64,000 bases of DNA from positions 21,836 to 85,835 of the forward strand of contig NZ_BAHC01000141.1 in assembly GCF_000298195.1 (NCBI RefSeq), given 5' to 3'. Under the pieces are notes generated by a model, which was given only the letters and a program-made list of their open reading frames with translations, did not search any database and was not told the origin of the DNA. Of this stretch, positions 26,027-33,905 are shown piece by piece; position 1 is the first letter of the stretch, and the number at the start of each line of letters is the position of its first letter. The translations under genes were made by a program, and so were the position numbers. The DNA is from Gordonia rhizosphera NBRC 16068. GTDB taxonomy: Bacteria > Actinomycetota > Actinomycetes > Mycobacteriales > Mycobacteriaceae.

Positions 26027-27085
26027 ATGACTTCGCCGCCGCAACCGCCGCCGTCAGACCAGCCGGACCCGGGCAATCAGCAACCCGGACAGCAGCCGCC
26101 ACCGGCGGGATACGGTCAGCAGCCACCGCCCCCGCCACCCGGCTACGGTCAGGCACCCCCGCCACCCGGCTACGGTCAGGCACCCCCGCCGCCCGGCTAC
26201 GGTCAGGCACCACCGCCACCCGGCTACGGTCAGGCACCCCCGCCACCCGGCTACGGTCAGGCACCACCGCCACCCGGCTACGGTCAGGCACCACCGCCAC
26301 CCGGCTACGGTCAGGCACCACCCCCACCCGGCTACGGTCAGGCACCACCACCCGGCATGCCGCCGGCCGACCCCAACAAGGTCGATGTCGGAGAGGCGTT
26401 CTCGTGGGCGTGGGGCAAGTTCAAGAGCAATGTCGGCGCGATGATCCTGCCGGGTCTCGCGGTGTTCGTTCTCCTGCTGGTCGCACTGCTGCTCAGCATC
26501 TTCAACAGCGCGATCTTCGGCACCTCGGAGACGACCACCTACGGCTCAGGCACCGGCTTCACCTATGAGATCACCAGCACGTCGATGAGCGCCGGCGGCT
26601 GGATCATCTTCGGCCTGATCCAGCTGGTCGTCTACATCGGCATCCTCTACTTGATGGCCAGCATCATCTCGGGTGCGATCCGTGTCGCCAATGGGGAGGC
26701 CGTGTCCGCGAGCTCGTTCCTGGTACCGATGCGATTCGGGCCGGTGATCCTCACCTCGATCCTGGTCGGCATCGTCTCCGCGATCGGCTATGCGCTCTGC
26801 ATCATCCCGGGCTTGATCGCGGTGTTCTTCCTGCAGTTCTCGGTGGTCGCGACGATCGACAGGTCGCTGTCACCGATCGATGCGATGAAGGCATCCTTCG
26901 AATTGACCAAGAGCAAGCCGGGTGACTCGTTCCTCGCGGTGATCGTCGCCTGGGCGATCAACGTCGTCGGCGCCATCCTTTGCTACATCGGCCTGATCGT
27001 CAGCGCACCGATCGCGGCTCTGTACTACGTCCACTGCTGGCGCAAGCTCACCGGCGGCCCGATCGCCGCGCCGGACGCCGCATAA
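26027..27085 (+). CDS. Membrane protein with Pro/Gly/Tyr-rich repeat N-terminus
   Basis: A 352-aa protein. Residues 1-105 are a low-complexity cytoplasmic tail with eight tandem copies of a nine-residue unit (PPPPGYGQA). It is followed by a hydrophobic domain with about five membrane segments, including GAMILPGLAVFVLLLVALLL, WIIFGLIQLVVYIGILYLMA and ALCIIPGLIAVFFLQFSVVA. The layout (Pro-rich tail plus membrane domain) recalls mycobacterial proline-rich antigen proteins, but the membrane part looks different from the RDD domain. The Pro-rich tail may recruit WW/SH3-like partners or drive polar clustering; that is a guess. It ends at a strong terminator. Confidence 0.82.
   Translation: MTSPPQPPPSDQPDPGNQQPGQQPPPAGYGQQPPPPPPGYGQAPPPPGYGQAPPPPGYGQAPPPPGYGQAPPPPGYGQAPPPPGYGQAPPPPGYGQAPPPPGYGQAPPPGMPPADPNKVDVGEAFSWAWGKFKSNVGAMILPGLAVFVLLLVALLLSIFNSAIFGTSETTTYGSGTGFTYEITSTSMSAGGWIIFGLIQLVVYIGILYLMASIISGAIRVANGEAVSASSFLVPMRFGPVILTSILVGIVSAIGYALCIIPGLIAVFFLQFSVVATIDRSLSPIDAMKASFELTKSKPGDSFLAVIVAWAINVVGAILCYIGLIVSAPIAALYYVHCWRKLTGGPIAAPDAA
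26132..26347 (+). repeat. 27-bp coding tandem repeat, eight units
   Basis: Eight head-to-tail 27-bp units, each encoding PPPPGYGQA, differ only at a few third-codon positions (CCC versus CCA). A degenerate ninth copy (encoding PPAGYGQQ) precedes them. Repeat number is expected to vary between strains without breaking the frame. Confidence 0.92.
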
Positions 27086-27107
27086 CCGAAGCACGATCAA
27101 ACCTTTC

Positions 27108-27146
27108 GGGCGCACGGTCGACGGAATGTTCGTCGACCGTGCGCCC
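27108..27146 (+). terminator. Strong hairpin terminator
   Basis: A 16-bp perfect stem (GGGCGCACGGTCGACG and its complement) with a 7-nt loop (GAATGTT), 22 nt after the stop codon and between convergent genes; it can act in both directions. Confidence 0.85.
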
Positions 27147-27204
27147 GTTCTCGTCGTCCGTGCACCCGTTCTCGTCGACTGTGCGCCCGTTCTCGTCGAC
27201 TGTG
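27131..27204 (+). repeat. 21-bp tandem repeat derived from the terminator arm
   Basis: Three 21-bp units begin at 27131, 27152 and 27173, with a partial fourth at 27194 (consensus CGTCGACYGTGCGCCCGTTCT). The first unit contains the right arm of the terminator stem, so later copies are alternative pairing partners for the left arm. Confidence 0.8.
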
Positions 27205-27240
27205 TTCTGCGCTCGCTGTCATGAGAAGTCGCGAGTAACG

Positions 27241-28821
27241 TCACAGCGCGTTGTGAAGCGATCGGCACACTTTGGGCTGCCTGTTGGGCGGCGTCGTTCC
27301 CCATCCGGGAATGGCTGATGCACACGCCAGTCGCATCTGATCGAGGCCGTCGACGCGGGTCATGAAGCGTTCACGCACCGACTTCCGTGTGGTGGCAAGC
27401 ATCTTCTCGACATAGACCGCGTGTGTCGGGTACAGCCTCGACAACTCCGTCGGCGCAAATGGCACGGTGATACCGAAAAGCGAGCACAGCGACCCGTGAT
27501 AGCTCGCGACCGGCGCAGCGATCTGGGGCAGACGGACACCACCGATCGCGTTCCCGTACGAGTCACGTTCCAGCGCGAACGGGGTGGCCAGCAGGCGGGT
27601 GGCGTCGAACCCGCCGCCGGCGAGTATCGGCACCGTGATGCTGAAAGGGATGTCTTCGACGGCCTGCTTGAACCCGGTGTAGCGGAACGGCTTTGCGACC
27701 GGAGCGGGCGTCCCCGTGCTCACCCATTCCTGCATCGCCGCCACCGCCGCATCGACCGCATAGCGTCGCTGGAATTGCGAGCTGCCCGCGCAGGTGAGCC
27801 CGAGGCCGGGCCCCTGCTGACCGTAGTTCTCCGACGCGGCGACCGATTGGTCGTACTGCGCGCGGGTGATGCGAGGATGCGCGGTGATGTTGTTGAGGAT
27901 CAATTCGATCGTCTGGCGCACGTTGTAGCCGTCGACGTGTGCGGCGCCGGCGATCGACCAGATGCGGTGGTTGGCTCCGGAGGTGGGTACCCCGATCTGG
28001 CCGGATTCCTCGCTCCAGAGGTGGATGGTCGGGACACGGTAGCGCTGCGGGAGTTCGCCTTGCACCTCGCTGTCGACGATGAAGCCGTCGTACACCTTGG
28101 CCGCGTCATCGGCACCCCGGATGATGTACTTGTCGAGCATCATCGCCGACTGCGAGAGACCGATCGCGACCAGTTTCTTGGGCACGAGTCCGCCGAGTGG
28201 ACGAACTCCGGTCGTGTTCCGCAGTGTCGAACCGGCCTGGCTGAAGATGTCGAAGGCGTAGTCGTCGTCGGGCACCCACAGCGATCCGTACCGCACGGGG
28301 TCCCACCCCTTGAGGGAGATGGGAGTACATGGCGGCACCTTGTACGGCCCGACGGGAATCATCGGTTGTCCGTTGAGAAGTAGCCCGCACGCACCGGTTT
28401 GCTGCGCGCTGACCACCACGTACGCGTCACCGTTCGCGAACGCCTGTCGATTGAGCCAGTTGAACTCGAAGGGATGGTCGATCTGGCCGGTGACGTTGGT
28501 CCATTCGACGGTGACGTTTCCGCTGAAGCGCGTGGGATCCGTGGGCCGATACACGAGCATGCGGGTCACGAACGGGACATCCGGCCGCGATGTCCCGTAG
28601 GCGTGCGCCGTCCCCGACACCAGGTATTCGCGCTCGGCATAACCGAAGTCGCCGGGATCGAACGATGTTGCCGCCCAGGGCCGGTCGTGAACTCCACCGG
28701 TCAACGGACCGGACACACGGGGCGCCCGTGGCGTCGCATCTGCCTGCGCGCTGACCACGCACATCGCGGTCATCGCGATCACACACGCGACGATGGCCAC
28801 GACCTTGCCGACTGCACTCAC
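27241..28821 (-). CDS. Secreted alpha/beta-hydrolase domain protein
   Basis: A 526-aa exported protein. A Sec signal peptide (GKVVAIVACVIAMTAMCVVS then AQADA) is followed by a large alpha/beta hydrolase of the Abhydrolase_10 type. The nucleophile elbow reads GLSQSAM, and the late motif AAHVDGYN may supply the His. It also carries a conserved stretch YGSLWVPDDDYAFDIFSQAG. Substrate unknown; family members are exported esterases in actinobacteria. The GTG at 28821 is chosen because it starts the signal peptide and has GGGGG 6 nt upstream. Confidence 0.8.
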   Translation of the reverse strand: MSAVGKVVAIVACVIAMTAMCVVSAQADATPRAPRVSGPLTGGVHDRPWAATSFDPGDFGYAEREYLVSGTAHAYGTSRPDVPFVTRMLVYRPTDPTRFSGNVTVEWTNVTGQIDHPFEFNWLNRQAFANGDAYVVVSAQQTGACGLLLNGQPMIPVGPYKVPPCTPISLKGWDPVRYGSLWVPDDDYAFDIFSQAGSTLRNTTGVRPLGGLVPKKLVAIGLSQSAMMLDKYIIRGADDAAKVYDGFIVDSEVQGELPQRYRVPTIHLWSEESGQIGVPTSGANHRIWSIAGAAHVDGYNVRQTIELILNNITAHPRITRAQYDQSVAASENYGQQGPGLGLTCAGSSQFQRRYAVDAAVAAMQEWVSTGTPAPVAKPFRYTGFKQAVEDIPFSITVPILAGGGFDATRLLATPFALERDSYGNAIGGVRLPQIAAPVASYHGSLCSLFGITVPFAPTELSRLYPTHAVYVEKMLATTRKSVRERFMTRVDGLDQMRLACASAIPGWGTTPPNRQPKVCRSLHNAL

Positions 28822-29047
28822 CAGCGACCCCCGATGCCGACCGATTTGTTGGCGTGATGCTAACCCCGCCGGCCGCGAGCACGCGTCCATTCGGCAAATC
28901 CGGCAGATCCGATCGACCGCGAGATTCCCTGCTGCGGTCGGGACGCCGGCCCAGGTCGAGAGCACCGTCGGCGCTGCATGTGCTGGATGACACCAGAGAT
29001 CAAACCCGGACTCGACTGCGTCGCCGTTCATTCCGGCCGACTGACGC

Positions 29048-29122
29048 CGTTTCCGCTGTTACCAGCACACTGATCGCCTCGTGGGTAGGCCGAGCGCGGG
29101 CGTCGCGCGTGATATCGCTGTC
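29048..29122 (-). pseudogene. Relic of a PIN-domain (VapC) toxin C-terminus
   Basis: The minus strand reads DSDITRDARARPTHEAISVL, which matches the intact PIN toxin at 30625-31062 (VLVTRDARARPTYEALGV). The plus-strand DNA also aligns without gaps to 30674-30711. Only about 25 codons survive, next to the stop codon of the GH43-like gene. The rest of this 299-bp gap (28822-29120) shows no gene. Confidence 0.55.
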
Positions 29123-30101
29123 ATGCCGGCTCGCGCATCACGCCGAAATGCCGCACCGAACCAGAAAGTCCCGGAAGCTGTTTCACCGGCGACCAGGTGC
29201 GCAGCCCATCGCTGCTGTCGGAGTACAGGTACTTTCTTCTCTTGTAGGCGTCGAGGTAGATCCGCCAGGTGCCGTTCGGCAACTGGACCACGGCCGGGCC
29301 CTCCACCATCGAGCCCCAATTTCCGGGCGGAACGAATCTGTAGGGCCCCGCGAGCGACGCGGCGACCGCATGCTCGATGACCTTCTTCGTCTCGTTCTTG
29401 GTGAACGCGTGGTAGGTCGCTCCCACCTTGACCACGGTGGTGTCGATGTGGTCGGCGCCGATACCGGCGAGCGGAACCGGCGGGCTCCAGAGCCGCAGCG
29501 ACGGATCGAGCGCGGTCAACAGATACGGCACGAAGCCGCCACCGGTCGACATCGACAAAATGACGTTGACCCGGCCACCGTCGATGAACCAGTCGGGCGC
29601 CCAGGCTTTGGTGGTGAACGGCGAGAGGGACGGACCGTCGGAGGATCCGGCCGAGCCCGACGAACCCAGGGAACCCGAAGATCCGAAGAGCCCTTTGCCA
29701 TCCCCCGTGCCCGGCAGGAAGGCGCAGCATAACGGGACCGGCCAGTTCCCCATGAACGTCCAGTTGACGCGGTCGCGGCTGCGCGCGAAACCGATGTTCG
29801 CGCCGTCGATCGTCGTGTAGGTGAGGTAGTACCAGCCGTCGGTGTTGCGAAAGATGCTCGGGTCCCGCACGAGTCCCGATGGCGGCCGGTACGCCGCTTT
29901 TCGGACCAATTGGTACCGCGTCGCATCGCTCGACTGGTAGACATCCATGACGCGGTCGCTGGCGTTGCTGAACGCCGTGATCGTGTAGCGCCAGCCGGAC
30001 CGCGGTGCAGCGCCACTGCTCCCCGCGGGCGCGATCACCAATCCTGCGCAGGCCAGCACCACCACCGTTGCGGCGGAGACGGCGGCTCGTTTGGAAAGCA
30101 T
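29121..30101 (-). CDS. Secreted GH43-like glycoside hydrolase
   Basis: A 326-aa exported protein with a signal peptide (LSKRAAVSAATVVVLACAGL, ending AAP) and a five-bladed propeller-like sequence: RDPSIFRNTDGWYYLTYT (the blade-1 Asp), TKAWAPDWF (blade 2), the Glu region VEGPAVVQLPNGTWRIYLD, and HIDTTVVKVG. These fit glycoside hydrolase family 43 or a related clan. A Ser/Gly-rich loop (GSSGSLGSSGSAGSSDGPS) interrupts the domain. The ATG at 30101 may be replaced by the GTG at 30104, which lies 6 nt after GATAAT. It sits among toxin-antitoxin relics. Confidence 0.75.
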   Translation of the reverse strand: MLSKRAAVSAATVVVLACAGLVIAPAGSSGAAPRSGWRYTITAFSNASDRVMDVYQSSDATRYQLVRKAAYRPPSGLVRDPSIFRNTDGWYYLTYTTIDGANIGFARSRDRVNWTFMGNWPVPLCCAFLPGTGDGKGLFGSSGSLGSSGSAGSSDGPSLSPFTTKAWAPDWFIDGGRVNVILSMSTGGGFVPYLLTALDPSLRLWSPPVPLAGIGADHIDTTVVKVGATYHAFTKNETKKVIEHAVAASLAGPYRFVPPGNWGSMVEGPAVVQLPNGTWRIYLDAYKRRKYLYSDSSDGLRTWSPVKQLPGLSGSVRHFGVMREPA

Positions 30102-30174
30102 CACCGGTGCATTATCGGTGACACCAGAAACACCATGCAGAACTTTGGCCACAAAGCGCGCGAGGATTCACTCG

Positions 30175-30318
30175 TCACTCAGCGTCGACGCGCCCGATGC
30201 GCTCAGGCGATATCTGGGCCAGAGAAGTCGCGATCTCGTCGTCGGCGAGAAGTCGTGCAAGCCGGGCATCCATGGAATGCAGGTGATCGATCCAGACTGA
30301 CGTGTCGACCAGAATCAT
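30175..30318 (-). pseudogene. Truncated VapC toxin
   Basis: Forty-seven codons starting MILVDTSVWIDHLHSMDARL, the classic VapC N-terminus with the first catalytic Asp. The frame then stops at TGA; the remaining two thirds of the PIN domain, with the other acidic residues, are missing. It overlaps the vapB stop by 4 nt (ATGA), as in intact vapBC operons. Product should be inactive. Confidence 0.75.
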
Positions 30319-30512
30319 CCGTCCGAGGCTCGGCGCCTCGGCGCGGCGGTAACCTGCGGATCCGTGCCACCCAGTGCAGCGAGACGGCGCGCACTCTCGA
30401 CGCGAATCAAGGTTTGTAGCCCGATCCGAATCAGCGCAGCCCTCTCATGCACACCTGTCAGGGCTTCCGCCTTCTCCAGCAGAGCGTCGTCGACTGTCAC
30501 GGTAGTCCTCAT
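30315..30512 (-). CDS. VapB-type antitoxin
   Basis: A 65-aa ribbon-helix-helix protein (MRTTVTVDDALLEKAEALTG), the family that represses vapBC operons and neutralises the toxin. Its C-terminal toxin-binding tail is present (GGTDPQVTAAPRRRASDG). Its partner toxin gene is truncated, so it is now an orphan antitoxin that may still act as a DNA-binding repressor. Confidence 0.8.
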   Translation of the reverse strand: MRTTVTVDDALLEKAEALTGVHERAALIRIGLQTLIRVESARRLAALGGTDPQVTAAPRRRASDG

Positions 30513-30624
30513 CCGGCACCTCCATGCGCATCAAGTGATGCCACATATGACGCCTGGACAGAGGCTATCTCGCGATGTCGCGACATGACCTCCCGCCATG
30601 CGTCGCTTCGACCGTCCTGACCTT

Positions 30625-31062
30625 TCATTCCGGTCCCGCGGATGCCGCGATGACTGCGACCCGCACGCCGAGTGCCTCGTACGTGGGTCGAGCACGCGCA
30701 TCGCGCGTGACGAGCACGGCGTCGTGTTCGCGAGCTGCCAAAGCCACCAGGCCGTCGTATGTCGCCCCGCCGGCCACACCGCGGCGAGCGAGTTCCCGAT
30801 GAGCCGAAACGGCTCCATGGGACGAAAGGGCCAAGTGGTCCTCGAAGTTGTCGTCGATCAGCAGAACTGCGTCTGCGGGGCTCACACGTGCATCACCCGG
30901 AAGACGAGTCAACACGGAGTAGGTTTCGGCGAGCGCATGTCCGCTGAGACTGAGTACACGATTGCCCACCCATGATCTGACCGATCGGTGGGCTTGATGC
31001 GCTGCGACGAGGAGTGGCACAGCCACGCTCGTGTCGACGGCAAACCGCGACTCGTTCGTCAA
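30625..31062 (-). CDS. PIN-domain toxin (VapC family)
   Basis: A 145-aa PIN-domain ribonuclease. Acidic active-site residues are in AVDTSVAVPLL (Asp near residue 10), ALAETYSVL (Glu), TYDGLVALAA and VTRDARARP (Asp). Length is normal, so it is probably active and cleaves a tRNA or other structured RNA. It is preceded by an AbrB-type antitoxin gene overlapping by 4 nt, which is an unusual but known antitoxin type for VapC. Confidence 0.82.
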   Translation of the reverse strand: MTNESRFAVDTSVAVPLLVAAHQAHRSVRSWVGNRVLSLSGHALAETYSVLTRLPGDARVSPADAVLLIDDNFEDHLALSSHGAVSAHRELARRGVAGGATYDGLVALAAREHDAVLVTRDARARPTYEALGVRVAVIAASAGPE

Positions 31063-31298
31063 CGTCGACCCGAATCGATCAATCCGAACATGATCTCGTC
31101 GGTGACGACGGTCTCGGACTCAGCGACCAGCCTGCCACTCGCGTCTCGTTCCAGGCGCGCAGTGCGGCCCCCCGGAGTGATCTGCAGACCGCTGCCGTAA
31201 AGCGAGACGTCCACAGTAGAACCGGGTGCGAGCCCCAGCAGGTCGCGGAGTCGCTTCGGCAGCAGTAGCCGTCCACCCGAGTCGATCGTGGCTTCCAT
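31059..31298 (-). CDS. AbrB/MazE-type antitoxin
   Basis: A 79-aa swapped-hairpin AbrB-fold DNA-binding protein: MEATIDSGGRLLLPKRLRDLL is the standard start, followed by PGSTVDVSLYGSGLQITP. The C-terminal part (DEIMFGLIDSGRR) probably wraps the toxin. It heads the operon with the PIN toxin (ATGA overlap). Confidence 0.82.
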   Translation of the reverse strand: MEATIDSGGRLLLPKRLRDLLGLAPGSTVDVSLYGSGLQITPGGRTARLERDASGRLVAESETVVTDEIMFGLIDSGRR

Positions 31299-31379
31299 GG
31301 GATTATCCTACCAACGCAATCCCATCATGAACTGCGTCACGATGCGCCTATGCGCGTCATGCGGAGTCCAGCGGCGTGA

Positions 31380-31679
31380 TCACATCAAGCTGTTCGCGCA
31401 ACGCTCGCCGCTCGACCGCAACTCGTAGTGCGACTGCAGATTCATCCAGAACTCGGCGGACGTGCCGAAGTACTTGCTCAGCCGCTCGGCTGTGTCAGCC
31501 GTGATCCCCCGCTTGCCGTGCACGATCTCATTGATGCGGCGTGGCCGCACACCAATCGCAACGGCGAGTTTGTGCTGCGTGATCCCGAAGCCCTCGATGA
31601 AGTCCTCCATGAGTACCTCACCTGGGTGGATCGGCTCGATCAGGTCGCCCTCAGTGGTAGTCGACGAGTTCGACATCAT
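31380..31679 (-). CDS. HigA-type antitoxin
   Basis: A 99-aa Xre-family HTH antitoxin: IHPGEVLMEDFIEGFGITQ, then HGKRGITADTAERL and SAEFWMNLQSHYEL, all typical of HigA. Start ATG at 31679 (or 31676) lies inside the end of the upstream higB relic, the usual higBA arrangement. With the toxin truncated, it is an orphan. Confidence 0.82.
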   Translation of the reverse strand: MMSNSSTTTEGDLIEPIHPGEVLMEDFIEGFGITQHKLAVAIGVRPRRINEIVHGKRGITADTAERLSKYFGTSAEFWMNLQSHYELRSSGERCANSLM

Positions 31680-31818
31680 CTGCACCTCCGTCTCTCCATG
31701 TGAAGCAGATCCGCCACTGGCTGCTGACGCGAATACTGTGCTGACCCCTGCGGTCACCCACCAGACGCTCAAGCCGGTTGCCTGGAGGAATCCGCGGGTC
31801 GTCACCGATAGACCTCAC
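31651..31818 (-). pseudogene. 5'-truncated HigB toxin relic
   Basis: Reading minus strand to the TGA at 31651, codons encode DPRIPPGNRLERLVGDRRGQ, then HSIRVSSQWRICFTW and a final DVELVDYH: the C-terminal half of a HigB/RelE-like toxin, including the QWRICF strand. The N-terminal half is absent; upstream sequence is the end of the relE gene, which overlaps the relic by 17 nt. Confidence 0.72.
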
Positions 31819-32065
31819 GACGATGTCGTACGTCGATTACCCGGACAACGACGATGTCCTCGTGAATCTCGTAGACCACCCGAAACTCGCCGCGCCGCGC
31901 CGACCAGCGGCCGGCCAACTCACCACGCAGACGCTTGCCGACCCGCTGAGGGTTCTCGGCGAGTGGACCGCGGATGAACTCCCAACAAGCCATGGCGACA
32001 ACCTCGGGCAGCTCCTCGGACAGACTTCGCCGAGCGCGTCGAGTCAGTTCGACCCGGTAAGTCAC
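31802..32065 (-). CDS. RelE/ParE-type toxin
   Basis: An 87-aa RelE-fold mRNA interferase or gyrase poison: MTYRVELTRRARRSLSEELP, RLRGELAGRWSARRGEFRVVY and a C-terminal DVRHRREVYR. The basic and Tyr/Arg-rich end is typical of RelE. Start overlaps the antitoxin stop (ATGA), so it is translationally coupled and probably intact. Confidence 0.85.
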   Translation of the reverse strand: MTYRVELTRRARRSLSEELPEVVAMACWEFIRGPLAENPQRVGKRLRGELAGRWSARRGEFRVVYEIHEDIVVVRVIDVRHRREVYR

Positions 32066-32346
32066 GAAGTGATGACGCCCTTCGCGCGGAGTTCGGCCTC
32101 CACCTCCTCCAGCGGGTAGACCCGACCAGCGGCGATATCGGCATCAGCCTCGCGGATGGCCTCCATCGCTTCTCGATCACTCAGGATTTCGAGCGTCTCC
32201 ATGAGAGAGTCGTAGTCGTCGGCGCTGATCAGCACGGCGGCGCGACGCCCGTTCTTGGTGACCTCCACCCGCTGATGAGTGCGCACCGCCTCGTCCACCA
32301 ACTTGGAGAGGTTGGCCCGTACATCTGCGATCGGCAACGTAGTCAT
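32062..32346 (-). CDS. Phd/YefM-type antitoxin
   Basis: A 94-aa antitoxin: MTTLPIADVRANLSKLVDEA and the RVEVTKNGRRAAVLISADDYDSL segment are the Phd/YefM DNA-binding domain, and the acidic C-terminus would bind the RelE toxin. A TAGAAT box (32354-32359, minus strand) ends 7 nt before the ATG at 32346, so it is leaderless and probably autoregulated. Confidence 0.85.
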   Translation of the reverse strand: MTTLPIADVRANLSKLVDEAVRTHQRVEVTKNGRRAAVLISADDYDSLMETLEILSDREAMEAIREADADIAAGRVYPLEEVEAELRAKGVITS

Positions 32347-32426
32347 GTACAGAATTCTAGCGCGATAACTGAACGAGTCGTGGCATCAGCATCGAAAGAG
32401 CGCAGATGGGCCGACCCCAGTCGACG

Positions 32427-32638
32427 CTACGCACTGCTACCGGCAGCCTCCTCGGCGGGCTTGCGGCTCTGGCGGAAAACGATGACTGCGGCGACGATCG
32501 TGAGCACGGAATCCACATCCACCACTTCCCACCGATCGGCTGTCGCGCGAACAGCTCGCGCAGCCACCCGATCGATGCGCCGAACACCATCAGCACAACC
32601 GAGCCGCCAAGATACAGCGCCATGGAGGCGATCACCAT
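32427..32638 (-). pseudogene. Possible broken small membrane protein
   Basis: One minus-strand frame starts with an ATG at 32638 and encodes a membrane helix (MALYLGGSVVLMVFGASIGW), then continues to KWWMW; a second frame from there encodes another helix (SVLTIVAAVIVFRQSRKP) and stops at 32427. Together they would form a two-helix protein of about 70 aa with a frameshift near 32520. This is a weak call; chance hydrophobic frames cannot be excluded. Confidence 0.3.
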
Positions 32639-32969
32639 ACCAAAGCGCCTACGCTGACGTTGGATCGGAACCCGACCACACGTTGAACCGAAACTCCACA
32701 ACGTCACGACACCAGAAGCGTCACCCGAACCAGCAGCGACACCGCCTCCACAAGCAACTCCCGATTCGCTTGTGCCCCAACACCGAAGGAAGTCATGGCG
32801 AAGGTGCGACGTACTCGCACTGCAGGTCGGACACCCTCGCAATGTGCGTCAGCCAAGGCACTCGGGGTAAACCCCGGCTCTCACCCGTGCGGTCTACGGC
32901 ATCAATCAGGGTGGTTTTCAGCCTTCCACCCGATGTGGCCGACGTACTCGACGCGACACGATCTAGTCC
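32639..32969. other. Non-coding stretch before the ABC operon
   Basis: No convincing gene on either strand. It holds a 17-nt exact match (near 32681) to the end of the ychF gene (near 34777), probably a chance or relic similarity, and a promoter for the ABC genes that I cannot place precisely. Confidence 0.4.
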
Positions 32970-33905
32970 ATGATCACAGTTGAGAACCTGACCAAGCGAT
33001 ATGGCGACCATGTCGCGGTCAACGACGTTTCGTTCGTGTGCAAGCCGGGCCTGGTCACCGGCTTCCTCGGCCCCAACGGCGCCGGCAAGTCCACCACGAT
33101 GCGCATCATGGTCGGCCTCACCCCGCCGACGTCGGGATCGGTTCGCATCGGCGATCGCCCGTATCGTGAAATCCCCAACCCGGCAACTCAAGTCGGGGTT
33201 CTGCTCGACGCGTCGGCGCAGCATGCCGGACGGACCGGCGCGGAGATCCTGCGCCTGACCGCGATGACACTGGGGGTGCCGAGCAGTCGGGTCGACGAGA
33301 TGTTCGATCTCGTCAGCCTGACCCCGGACGAGGCGAACCGCCGCGTCCGCAACTACTCACTCGGCATGCGCCAACGACTCGGCATCGCCAACGCACTCAT
33401 CGGTGACCCGCACATCCTCATCCTCGATGAGCCGGCCAACGGTCTCGACCCCGCAGGCATTCACTGGATGCGAAGCCTGTTGCGCGACTATGCCAATCGC
33501 GGCGGTACCGTGCTGTTGTCGTCGCATCTGCTGCACGAGATCGAGATCATCGCCGACGAGATCCTGGTCGTCGGCCAGGGACGCATCGTCGCCGAGGGCA
33601 CCAAGGAAGAGCTCCTCGCGGGCAGTGGCACGCGGGTGCGTTCCCTCGATGACGACGCGCTGGCGCGCGCGTTGTCGGTGGCCGGCATCGCCGCGCAACC
33701 GGTGGCAGAGGGTGGATTCACCGCCGACGCCGCGCCCGAGGACATCGGCAGGATCGCACTGCGACAACAGATTCCACTCGTCGAGCTCCGCGTCGGTGAC
33801 GGCGCACAACTCGAAGAGATGTTCCTCCAACTGACCCAGCAGACCCAACGAGAATCCGTCCCGACGTTTCGTGACGCCACCGTCCTGCAAGGAGCACAGT
33901 CGTGA
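32970..33905 (+). CDS. ABC transporter ATP-binding protein
   Basis: A 311-aa ABC ATPase: Walker A GPNGAGKST (34-42), signature YSLGMRQR, Walker B ILDEPANGLDP and H-loop LSSHLLHEIE. The signature is LGMRQ rather than LSGGQ, as often in ABC-2 exporter ATPases. A 95-residue C-terminal extension follows. Its stop overlaps the GTG of the permease, with which it forms an exporter; substrate unknown. Confidence 0.87.
   Translation: MITVENLTKRYGDHVAVNDVSFVCKPGLVTGFLGPNGAGKSTTMRIMVGLTPPTSGSVRIGDRPYREIPNPATQVGVLLDASAQHAGRTGAEILRLTAMTLGVPSSRVDEMFDLVSLTPDEANRRVRNYSLGMRQRLGIANALIGDPHILILDEPANGLDPAGIHWMRSLLRDYANRGGTVLLSSHLLHEIEIIADEILVVGQGRIVAEGTKEELLAGSGTRVRSLDDDALARALSVAGIAAQPVAEGGFTADAAPEDIGRIALRQQIPLVELRVGDGAQLEEMFLQLTQQTQRESVPTFRDATVLQGAQS

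Noticed and set aside
26132..26347. CRISPR-like array
   Set aside because: Units are contiguous, in frame and without spacers; they are coding tandem repeats.
26025..26351. Antisense repeat frame encoding VVPDRSRVA units
   Set aside because: Mere translation of the 27-bp coding repeat on the other strand.
32681..32706. Duplicate of the ychF 3' end (17-nt exact match)
   Set aside because: Match is too short and upstream frame has a stop; chance similarity cannot be excluded.
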